Source of the DNA: Acidimicrobiaceae bacterium
GTDB lineage: Bacteria; Actinomycetota; Acidimicrobiia; Acidimicrobiales; RAAP-2
Length of the DNA: 5,109 nucleotides
NCBI GenBank assembly: GCA_003131665.1
Contig: PKWA01000004.1
Coordinates: forward strand, 1,020-6,128
Direction: 5' to 3'
The notes under the pieces were generated by a model. That model searched no databases. It was not told the DNA's origin and was given only the letters and a program-made list of their open reading frames with translations. The position numbers were made by a program, and so were the translations under genes. Positions within the stretch are counted from its first letter, which is position 1; each line of letters begins with the position of its first letter. Shown piece by piece: positions 1-5,109 of this stretch.

Positions 1-652
1 TGCCGCCCCCACGGACAGCGACGACGCAGTCGTCGGAGAGGTCTGGCGTGCGGGAGTTCTCCATCACCGATACACGCCAACCGTCGGCCGGGGGCGCCCC
101 GGACATGGCCAGGTCGCCGCCGACGTCGACTAACACCCCGACTCCGAGTTGACGGCTGACCGCGGTCGCCGCCATGTCCACGCACAGCGCCTTGGCGGTG
201 GCGCCGAGGTCGAGGTGGACCCCAGGGGGGAGCTGCACGGTGCGGGCCACTGGATCGAGTGTCACACTGCGCCACCCAGCGACCGCTGCCGGGGCGCCCG
301 AGAGCGGGGTGGAGGGCTCATCGGCGGCGATCACGTCGTAGTCGCGGTCATAGCCGAGCGCCTCGAGAGCGTTTCCGACCGTGGGGTCGACCGCGCCGCC
401 GCTGCGCTCCGCCGCGTCGAGCGCCACCTGCAAGGCATGGACAAAGAGCGAGCTCACGACGACCCGTTCGCCCCGGGCCCCGTTGACGCGGCTCAGCTCT
501 GAGTCCGGCCGGAACCGGTTGCATGCCGCGTCGAACGATGCGATCTCCCGCCGGACGATCGCTTCGGCCGGTAGCGCTTCGCTCGACGGTTCGGTGCCGA
601 TCGCGACCGTCGTTCCCCAGACGTTCCAGGTGGTGAACCCGACCTCGGTCAC
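1..652 (-). CDS. apbE: ApbE-family FAD:protein FMN transferase (C-terminus cut by window edge)
   Basis: Seen: a GTG start at 652 opens a frame that stays open to base 1, giving 217 residues. ApbE signatures appear in order: WNVWGTTVAI near residues 9-18, FRPDSELSRVN 47-57, DPTVGNALEALG 89-100, DLGATAKALCVD 148-159 and VDVGGDLAMSG 175-185. The visible part ends at VAVRGGG, just before the usual LATS-type segment, so the C-terminal third with the Asp/Thr magnesium ligands lies outside the window. Known: ApbE enzymes use FAD and Mg2+ to attach FMN covalently to Thr/Ser of target flavoproteins in redox chains. There is no signal peptide or lipobox at the start, so a cytoplasmic location is inferred. 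The start overlaps the upstream stop codon by four bases (GTGA, 652-649) with no clear Shine-Dalgarno, which suggests translational coupling. Overlapping frames on both strands are Arg-rich shadows. The family assignment is secure; the substrate is unknown. Confidence 0.93.
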   Translation of the reverse strand, partial: MTEVGFTTWNVWGTTVAIGTEPSSEALPAEAIVRREIASFDAACNRFRPDSELSRVNGARGERVVVSSLFVHALQVALDAAERSGGAVDPTVGNALEALGYDRDYDVIAADEPSTPLSGAPAAVAGWRSVTLDPVARTVQLPPGVHLDLGATAKALCVDMAATAVSRQLGVGVLVDVGGDLAMSGAPPADGWRVSVMENSRTPDLSDDCVVAVRGGG

Positions 653-1011
653 GTCTGGCCCGTAACGACCTGCGGGGTTTGACTGGTCGGGACAGGAGTA
701 GACGGAGCCTGGGAGAACGTTCCGCCCGAGGCCGCAGACGAGGGAGCGCTCGACCCCGATGGATTCGAAGAAATGGAGCCGGACTGACCGCCTCCGCCGG
801 ACGCTCCGTTGCCCTGCCCGGCACTCGAGGGGGAAGCCGCGTGGTGGGCGGGCGTGTCGTGGGCAGCTACGCCGATGAGGACGCCGGTGGCGACAGCAGC
901 AGCGGCAGCCATCATTGCACTCACTCGACGGACACCAAGAACAGCGCGGTCGCGGCCAGCAGCGTCGTGGCGGTGGGTGGTACCAGGGGGAGGCACAGTG
1001 ACAAAGCTCAT
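649..1011 (-). CDS. Small single-pass membrane protein with Ser/Gly/Pro-rich tail, ApbE partner
   Basis: I do not recognise a named family. Seen: an ATG at 1011 gives 120 residues. A basic N-terminal stretch (GRDRAVLGVRR, 19-29) precedes one hydrophobic segment (about 31-50, Ala/Val-rich). The rest, about 57-120, is Ser/Gly/Pro/Thr-rich low complexity with no folded domain. The layout suggests N-terminus in, tail outside. It is encoded directly before apbE with a four-base stop/start overlap, so the two are probably co-translated. Known: many actinobacterial FMN-binding (FMN_bind) proteins begin with a TM anchor and a Ser-rich linker of this kind, but the FMN_bind domain is absent here. A short SGGT at 95-98 loosely resembles the S/T-G-A-T flavinylation motif; this is weak. 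The Shine-Dalgarno (GAGGG) is only two bases from the ATG, so the start is uncertain; a GTG at 1113 would add 34 residues, and starts nearer the TM segment are possible. Confidence 0.65.
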   Translation of the reverse strand: MSFVTVPPPGTTHRHDAAGRDRAVLGVRRVSAMMAAAAAVATGVLIGVAAHDTPAHHAASPSSAGQGNGASGGGGQSGSISSNPSGSSAPSSAASGGTFSQAPSTPVPTSQTPQVVTGQT

Positions 1012-1516
1012 TACCCTCGATGGTCGCGGACGGCGGTAAGACCGAGCTAAGAGCAGGGGCTCGGGTCCCGCGTGGGTCCCGACTTCGGGGAAAAAGGAGC
1101 GGGTGACCAGCACTTTTGGCAGTGATCCCTTGCCTGAGGAGTCGCTGAGAGCTGATCGTGGCGGGCGGGGCGATGCCCGGGTGACTGGTATTCGGCGAAC
1201 GCTGGGCAGAGTTGCTCATCGAGAAGGACCTCTTCTGCGCTCGAGTCACCGGCGCGACGACGTTGCCGGTGACGACCGCGATCTCCTGCGGCGACGACGA
1301 TGGCGGGTCCGAAGACAGTCCAATCGGCGACAAGGTGATGCACCGGCCACGCCATGCAGGCGAGGATCACGCTGGGTCGGAGCGAAATCCTGATCCGAGA
1401 GAGCGGTGGGCGAGTGTTGACTGCGTCGTGAGTCTCCACGCTGGGCTCGGGGGAAGCCCGATGTCAGTAAGCCACCCGGCAGCGGTTCGCGGAGTCTGAG
1501 ATTTCCATGAGCGTCG
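1012..1516. other. Gap of about 500 bases between divergent transcription units
   Basis: No intact gene is convincing here. A GTG frame from 1103 (96 codons) has GGAG three bases upstream but turns strongly Arg-rich, as frameshifted high-GC DNA does. A minus-strand frame from 1439 to 1047 has mixed composition and only moderate G/C bias in third positions. The plus frame through 1185-1330 has protein-like content and G/C third-position bias but is preceded by stops at 1146 and 1182, so it may be a relic. Other contents are the dyad at 1061-1082, a small hairpin at 1443-1459 (GGGCT/AGCCC arms, seven-base loop) and a lone TTGACT at 1417-1422 with no -10 box at the right distance. The gap must carry the promoter of the minus-strand unit and probably upstream elements of the plus-strand operon. 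I see no tRNA, CRISPR or insertion sequence. Confidence 0.6.
1061..1082. promoter_or_regulatory. Dyad plus 11-bp-spaced direct repeat upstream of the membrane protein/apbE unit
   Basis: Seen: GGGTCCCG occurs at 1063-1070 and again at 1074-1081, spaced 11 bases apart, close to one helical turn. The same stretch is an inverted repeat: TCGGG-T-CCC, loop GCGT, GGG-T-CCCGA, with eight pairs and one T/T mismatch. It sits about 50 bases upstream of the ATG at 1011. Inference: an operator for a dimeric regulator, or a hairpin in the 5' leader of the minus-strand transcript. No regulator family is assigned. Confidence 0.35.
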
Positions 1517-2533
1517 GTGGCCCGCTCGAGGGGGTCGGATTGCTACCGTCGCCCTGTGGTAGCTCACCCGTCCGTTGAGTCTGCCGCGGGTGCATTCGGC
1601 GACGAGTCCCCCTCGACCGGCTCCATACCCTCCAACTCCGGTGCTCGGTGGCCGACCGGCCGGAGCCTGCTGCGCGGCGCTCGTCCGCTCCAGTGGATCA
1701 AGAACATCTTGGTCTTCGTAGCCCCGGCGGCGGCGGGAGTCCTCCATGAGCCCTCGAAGGTGTTGGCCGCAGCGGGGGCGTTCGCAGCGTTCTGCGCCGC
1801 TGCCTCGGGAACCTATCTGGTGAACGATTGCCTCGACGCGGAAAGCGATCGCAACCACCCACGGAAGCGGAACCGGCCGGTGGCGTCGGGCAAGCTCTCG
1901 CCGCGGATTGCGGTGACCACCGGAGTCACACTCATGGCCCTGGCCGTGACGGCAGGGTGGTTGGATGCGGGCTGGGAGCTGGCTCTGGTGATCGGCGCCT
2001 ACGTCGCCGTCAGCGTCTCGTACTCATTGTGGCTCAAGCACATCGCGGTGATCGAACTGGCAGCTGTCGCCGCAGGGTTCGTGCTGCGGGCCATCGCAGG
2101 GGGTGTCGCGACGCACGTGCCCCTCTCGAACTGGTTCCTCGTGGTGACGTCTTTCGGTGCGTTGTTCATGACCGTCGGCAAGAGGACAGCAGAGCACCAC
2201 GATCTGGGTGAGCTTCGCGCCCACCACCGCGACGCCCTAGGTCAATACACGACGACGTTCCTGCGATCCGCCTTAACCATGACGGCCACCGTCACCGTGA
2301 CCGCCTACTGCCTCTGGGCCTTGGACCGCACCGGCTTGGTATCGCGCTCGGGGCACCGTTCGGCCCTGATCGGCCTCACCGTGGTACCGGTGGTGATCGG
2401 AGTGCTCTATGTCCTCCAACTTCTCGACGCAGGCAAGGGAGGAGCTCCCGAGACATTGGTGTTCCACGACCGGCTTCTGGGGGTGCTCGGCCTAGCGTGG
2501 CTGGTGCTGTTCACGGTCGGTCTCTACGGGTGA
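1517..2533 (+). CDS. ubiA: UbiA-family polyprenyl-phosphate phosphoribosyltransferase (DPPR synthase)
   Basis: Role (known family, M. tuberculosis Rv3806c): transfers 5-phosphoribose from PRPP to a polyprenyl phosphate, the committed step of DPA synthesis, in the membrane. Seen, numbering from GTG 1517 (338 residues): ARPLQWIKN 55-63, the aspartate-rich motif NDCLDAESD 103-111 (NDxxDxExD), RNHPRKRNRP 112-121, YSLWLKH 169-175 and RAIAGGVATHVPLSNWF about 191-207, all close to my recollection of Rv3806c. About nine hydrophobic segments follow the UbiA plan. The first 50 or so residues are Ser/Pro/Gly-rich and not conserved. No Shine-Dalgarno precedes 1517, the most upstream start after a stop at 1508. 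GTG 1556 (325 residues, closer to the roughly 302 of Rv3806c) sits just after a -10-like box and may be the true start. First gene of the operon; its stop overlaps the dprE1 start. Confidence 0.93.
   Translation: MARSRGSDCYRRPVVAHPSVESAAGAFGDESPSTGSIPSNSGARWPTGRSLLRGARPLQWIKNILVFVAPAAAGVLHEPSKVLAAAGAFAAFCAAASGTYLVNDCLDAESDRNHPRKRNRPVASGKLSPRIAVTTGVTLMALAVTAGWLDAGWELALVIGAYVAVSVSYSLWLKHIAVIELAAVAAGFVLRAIAGGVATHVPLSNWFLVVTSFGALFMTVGKRTAEHHDLGELRAHHRDALGQYTTTFLRSALTMTATVTVTAYCLWALDRTGLVSRSGHRSALIGLTVVPVVIGVLYVLQLLDAGKGGAPETLVFHDRLLGVLGLAWLVLFTVGLYG
1541..1549 (+). promoter_or_regulatory. Candidate extended -10 box for the DPA operon, possible leaderless start
   Basis: Seen: TGC followed by TACCGT (TANNNT form) at 1544-1549, with six bases (CGCCCT) before a GTG at 1556 that is in frame with the UbiA-family gene. 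This spacing would put transcription start on the GTG itself. No good -35 box is visible near 1521-1526. Known: leaderless mRNAs starting at ATG/GTG, with TANNNT -10 boxes, are common in actinomycetes. Inference only. Confidence 0.3.
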
Positions 2534-4014
2534 AGGCCACAGCTCCTGGGGTATCCGGCGGCGACATCGTTGGGTTGAGGCCCGAGCCGGCCCTCGAGAC
2601 CAACAACCACCGCTCCGAGGAGCCAACCCCCGCCGAAGCACGCCTCCTGCGTGGTTGGGGACGGACGGCGCCGACCACGGCTCACGTGGTTGCTCCCCGC
2701 GGCCCCGACGAGGTGGCCGCCCTTCTGGGAGTGTTCGACGCCCGGGGGCAGGGGGCTGGCCCTGATGGTCACACCGGCCGGGGCGGCGTGATCCCTCGAG
2801 GCCTCGGACGCAGCTACGGGGACGCCGCCCAGAGCGCGGGGGGCGTCGTCGTCGACACACGGAACCTCGGCCGCATCGGTCAGATAGACCCCGAGTCAGG
2901 CGACGTCGAGGTCGATGCGGGGGTGAGCCTCGATGCCCTGCTGCGTGTCGGGCTTCAATCGGGTTGGTTCATCCCGGTGTCCCCCGGCACCCGCCAGGTC
3001 ACGGTCGGCGGCGCCATCGCCGCCGACGTGCACGGCAAGAACCATCACGTCGACGGCTCCTTCGCGAGTCACGTGCTGTCAATGCGACTCGTCACGCCGA
3101 TCGGCGCCTTCACGCTCTCTCCCACGCGGGACCCCGATCTCTTCTGGGCGACGATGGGCGCCATGGGACTCACTGGTGTCGTGACGTCACTCACGCTGCA
3201 GATGTTGCCGATTGAGACCAATCAAATGCTGGTCGACACGGAGCGCTTCAGCGATCTCGAGAGCGTGATGGAGGCGATGGTCGTCGGTGACGCCGGTTAT
3301 CGCTACTCGCTGGCGTGGGTCGACACGATGGCTCGTGGTGCCCGCCGGGGCCGAGCCATCTTGACCCGGGGCAGCCACGCCAAGCACGCCGATGTCGAAC
3401 GCGTCTCATTGAAGGGACCGCGAACTCGATCACTCTCGGTTCCCTTCGTGGCGCCGCGCGGATGCGTGAATCGCTGGAGCGTGAGGACCTTTGACGAATT
3501 CTGGTATCGCTCGGCCTCTCGACACGAGGTCGGAGAAGCGCAGTCGCTCGCTGCCTACTTTCACCCTCTCGACACCGTGGGCCACTGGAACCGCCTCTAC
3601 GGTCCCCGGGGCTTCGTGCAGTACCACTTCTGCGTACCCGACAACGCGAGCGCGAGCGTTGTCGAGGTAATCGAACGACTCGCCGAGTCGCGCCTTACGA
3701 GTTTTCTCGCGGTATTGAAACGCTTCGGTCCGGGTAACCCGGCGCCCCTGTCGTTTCCACTGGCGGGTTGGACGTTGTCGTTCGATCTGCCCGTCGGCTC
3801 GCCATCACTGCCCGGCGTGCTCGATGACCTTGATGGATTGGTGGCGACCGCGAAGGGACGGGTCTACTTCGCCAAGGACGCGCGCCTCAGTGCCCATCAC
3901 ATGGGTCTCATGTACCCGCGGCTCGATGAGTTTCTACAAATCAAGTCGCGCATCGATCCGAAGGACCAGCTGACGAGCGACCTCGCCCGACGGCTCGGTC
4001 TAGTAGGCAAGTGA
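2530..4014 (+). CDS. dprE1: DprE1, FAD-linked decaprenylphosphoryl-ribose 2'-oxidase
   Basis: Role (known): oxidises the C2' hydroxyl of polyprenyl-phosphoryl-ribose to the 2'-keto form using FAD, working with DprE2. Seen, numbering from GTG 2530 (494 residues): GWGRTAP near 48-54, GLGRSYGD 91-98, SPGTRQVTVGGAIA 151-164 and VHGKNHH 167-173 in the FAD-binding PCMH domain; YFHPLD 343-348, SFPLAGWTLSFDL 408-420 and AKDAR 448-452 in the C-terminal substrate domain. Against M. tuberculosis DprE1 as I recall it, Tyr60, His132 and catalytic Lys418 are kept (Y96, H168, K449). Cys387 is Ser417 and Tyr314 is Phe344. The protein is about 33 residues longer than the 461-residue homologue, mostly at the N-terminus. 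The start is chosen because GTG 2530 overlaps the upstream stop as GTGA; GTG 2497 lies deeper inside the upstream gene. The stop overlaps the dprE2 start. Non-covalent FAD binding is expected, since the HGKNHH segment matches the mycobacterial enzyme. Confidence 0.96.
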   Translation: MKATAPGVSGGDIVGLRPEPALETNNHRSEEPTPAEARLLRGWGRTAPTTAHVVAPRGPDEVAALLGVFDARGQGAGPDGHTGRGGVIPRGLGRSYGDAAQSAGGVVVDTRNLGRIGQIDPESGDVEVDAGVSLDALLRVGLQSGWFIPVSPGTRQVTVGGAIAADVHGKNHHVDGSFASHVLSMRLVTPIGAFTLSPTRDPDLFWATMGAMGLTGVVTSLTLQMLPIETNQMLVDTERFSDLESVMEAMVVGDAGYRYSLAWVDTMARGARRGRAILTRGSHAKHADVERVSLKGPRTRSLSVPFVAPRGCVNRWSVRTFDEFWYRSASRHEVGEAQSLAAYFHPLDTVGHWNRLYGPRGFVQYHFCVPDNASASVVEVIERLAESRLTSFLAVLKRFGPGNPAPLSFPLAGWTLSFDLPVGSPSLPGVLDDLDGLVATAKGRVYFAKDARLSAHHMGLMYPRLDEFLQIKSRIDPKDQLTSDLARRLGLVGK

Positions 4015-4784
4015 CTATGGAGAACGCCTTTGGTCAACCGCAGAACGTCGTGGTCTTTGGTGGCAGTTCCGACATCGCGCGCGCGATCACCAAGAAGCTC
4101 TGCGCGGCTCGCGCGCACACAGTGATCCTGGCCGGGCGCAATCAAGCACTCCTGGACGTGGCGGCCATAGAAGCGCAAGAGTACGGCGCCACCAAAACCG
4201 ACACGGTACTTTTCGACGCCGTAGAGCCCGCTAACGCCGCGCGCACCGTTGCCGACGCGTTCGAAAAGGTCGGCGATCAGATCGATCTGGTAGTTATCTC
4301 CGTGGGCCTGCTCGGCGATCAAAAAGCCGACGAAGACGACGCCGTCGCCGCGGCGCGCTTGATAACAGTGAACGTCACATGGCCGGTCGCGGCGCTGGCT
4401 GAGATACGCCGGCGCCTCGTCGCTCAAGGCAGCGGTCGTATTCTCGTCATGAGTTCGGCCGCGGCGATACGGATTCGACCGAACGCCTACCTCTACTCGG
4501 GCGCCAAGGCCGGACTCGACCAGTTGTGCGTTGGTCTCGCACAATCCTTAGAGGGCACCGGAGTGAAGTTGCAGCTGCTCCGTCCCGCCGTCGTGCGAAC
4601 CAAGATGACCGTGGGCGTGGCCGAACCGCCGTTTACCACCGGGGCTAACGAAGTGGCCGAAAACGTGATGCGCGGCCTCGCGAGCAACGACTTGGTCATC
4701 TGGAGCCCACCCGTCCTGCGTTATGTCTTTTTCCTCGTACGCCATCTGCCAACGCCGATCTGGCGAGAACTGGCCGACCGCTAA
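4011..4784 (+). CDS. dprE2: DprE2, SDR-family decaprenylphosphoryl-2-keto-pentose reductase
   Basis: Role (known): NAD(P)H-dependent reduction of the 2'-keto intermediate made by DprE1 to polyprenyl-phosphoryl-arabinose, completing epimerisation at C2'. Seen: 257 residues, close to the 254 of the M. tuberculosis protein. The N-terminal dinucleotide loop is GGSSDIA (17-23), with Ala where the third Gly of the SDR motif usually is. VISVGLLGDQ follows the fourth strand, as in mycobacterial DprE2. The catalytic set is Ser149 with Tyr162 and Lys166 (YSGAK), at the normal Ser-x12-Tyr-x3-Lys spacing. LRPAVVRTKM lies after the active site. The C-terminus WSPPVLRYVFFLVRHLP matches the DprE2-type hydrophobic end that may touch the membrane. 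GTG 4011 overlaps the dprE1 stop (GTGA); ATG 4017 is the alternative and would remove two residues. Last gene of the operon, convergent with the next gene. Confidence 0.95.
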   Translation: MTMENAFGQPQNVVVFGGSSDIARAITKKLCAARAHTVILAGRNQALLDVAAIEAQEYGATKTDTVLFDAVEPANAARTVADAFEKVGDQIDLVVISVGLLGDQKADEDDAVAAARLITVNVTWPVAALAEIRRRLVAQGSGRILVMSSAAAIRIRPNAYLYSGAKAGLDQLCVGLAQSLEGTGVKLQLLRPAVVRTKMTVGVAEPPFTTGANEVAENVMRGLASNDLVIWSPPVLRYVFFLVRHLPTPIWRELADR

Positions 4785-4791
4785 GAAGTTT

Positions 4792-5109
4792 TCAACCCTT
4801 AGGTGTCGTCGTCGTGGTCGACGACGACGTACCGGTCTCAGGAGGGCGCAGCGACATCGTAAAGAAGTCCCGGGTCCAATACGACTCGAAGTAGCGCGAC
4901 GGCGTACCGAGCATTGAACTCAACAGGCTGGTTCCGTTGGCGCCGTTGATCGGTGAATTCCCTTTGCTATTGAAGACTGAGTACTGGACCCAGTCCGAGT
5001 TGATGTCGAGCTCCATCGCACGAACGGCGCCGGCGTGGGCGAACGTGTCGGCCAGGCTGCCCACGCTCTGATCTTCGCCGGCGGCGTAGATCAGGTTGCC
5101 GTGACGGTC
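4792..5109 (-). CDS. Phosphodiester glycosidase (NAGPA-like) family protein, C-terminal part only
   Basis: Seen: the minus-strand frame is open from the window edge (5109) to a TGA at 4794-4792, giving 105 residues with the N-terminus missing. HGNLIYAAG (3-11), SVGSLADTFAHAGAVRAMELDIN (15-37) then SDW, SRYFESYWTRDFF (71-83) and LRP (87-89) fit the C-terminal end of the NAGPA/phosphodiester glycosidase domain as seen in actinobacterial proteins, where an A-x-E-LDIN-x-x-W stretch and a terminal RDFF segment are typical. Known: the family includes the mammalian enzyme that uncovers mannose-6-phosphate by removing GlcNAc from a phosphodiester; bacterial members are often exported and mostly uncharacterised. 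The protein ends in a low-complexity tail, TSSSTTTTTPKG (94-105). It is convergent with dprE2 with a seven-base gap, so it is not in that operon. The substrate cannot be inferred. Confidence 0.75.
   Translation of the reverse strand, partial: DRHGNLIYAAGEDQSVGSLADTFAHAGAVRAMELDINSDWVQYSVFNSKGNSPINGANGTSLLSSMLGTPSRYFESYWTRDFFTMSLRPPETGTSSSTTTTTPKG
4805..4828. terminator. GTC/GAC palindrome between convergent genes, possible shared terminator
   Basis: Seen: GTCGTCGTCG (4805-4814), loop TGGT, then CGACGACGAC (4819-4828). The ten-base-pair stem is perfect, and two G-U pairs could extend it in the plus-strand transcript. It starts 21 bases after the dprE2 stop and lies inside the 3' end of the opposing gene, encoding its SSSTTTTT tail. 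No T-run follows on either strand, so a classical intrinsic terminator is not shown; a U-less terminator or mRNA 3'-end stabiliser is inference. Confidence 0.35.

Noticed and set aside
149..502. Plus-strand open frame antisense to apbE
   Set aside because: Composition (Arg/Gly/His-rich) is that of a shadow frame, with no recognisable motif.
348..824. Minus-strand open frame of 158 codons
   Set aside because: It is Arg-rich and overlaps both apbE and the upstream gene in another frame; apbE motifs in the correct frame explain the region.
1077..1091. Hairpin TCCCG-ACTT-CGGGG followed by AAAAA
   Set aside because: The A/T run is on the wrong side for a terminator of the minus-strand transcript, and no gene ends here; it also competes with the stronger dyad at 1061-1082.
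1238..1252. TCGAGTC resembling a tRNA T-loop
   Set aside because: No flanking T-stem, anticodon arm or acceptor stem can be built around it.
1103..1393. Plus-strand GTG frame with GGAG upstream
   Set aside because: Spacing to the GGAG is only three bases and the product becomes implausibly Arg-rich; kept only as part of a possible relic.
1417..1422. TTGACT as a -35 box
   Set aside because: No TANNNT-like hexamer is found 16-18 bases downstream.
1047..1439. Minus-strand frame of 130 codons in the gap
   Set aside because: Weak third-position bias, many Arg/His/Pro residues, no motif, and it overlaps the start region of the membrane protein.
1367..1858. Minus-strand frame of 163 codons antisense to the UbiA gene start
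   Set aside because: Shadow frame; Arg/Gly-rich with no domain, while the plus-strand product is clearly recognised from about residue 50.

Overview
The window is high-GC DNA (roughly two thirds G+C by eye) with GTG starts, stop/start overlaps and strong G/C third-position bias. Together with a complete set of genes for decaprenylphosphoryl-arabinose (DPA) synthesis, this points to an actinomycete. The Ser/Thr-rich low-complexity tails and the unusual gene arrangement suggest a lineage outside the classical mycobacteria, perhaps Acidimicrobiia-like; that placement is inference.

Layout. Positions 1-1011, minus strand: a two-gene unit made of a small membrane-anchored Ser/Gly-rich protein (1011-649) followed by an ApbE-type FAD:protein FMN transferase (652 to the window edge, C-terminus missing). 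Positions 1012-1516: a gap of about 500 bases between divergent genes. It has no convincing intact gene, but holds a strong dyad/direct repeat (1061-1082) upstream of the minus-strand unit, a short stretch that may be a coding relic (about 1185-1330), and small hairpins. Positions 1517-4784, plus strand: three tightly coupled genes, a UbiA-family 5-phosphoribose-1-diphosphate:polyprenyl-phosphate phosphoribosyltransferase, DprE1 (FAD-dependent 2'-oxidase) and DprE2 (SDR reductase). Positions 4792-5109, minus strand: the C-terminal end of a phosphodiester glycosidase (NAGPA-like) protein, convergent with dprE2 and only 7 bases from it, with a GTC/GAC palindrome just inside its 3' end.

How the genes work together. 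The UbiA protein attaches phosphoribose to the lipid carrier. After a dephosphorylation step with no gene in this window, DprE1 oxidises the ribose C2' and DprE2 reduces the keto intermediate to give polyprenyl-phosphoryl-arabinofuranose, the known arabinose donor for arabinan in the cell wall. All three junctions between consecutive same-strand genes in the window are the same 4-base GTGA overlap, indicating translational coupling. The most interesting single residue is a serine in DprE1 (S417) at the position of M. tuberculosis Cys387, the covalent target of benzothiazinones, so natural resistance is predicted. Nothing in the window looks like a wholly new system. The points of novelty are the compact DPA operon, the DprE1 active-site substitutions and the ApbE-partner membrane protein.
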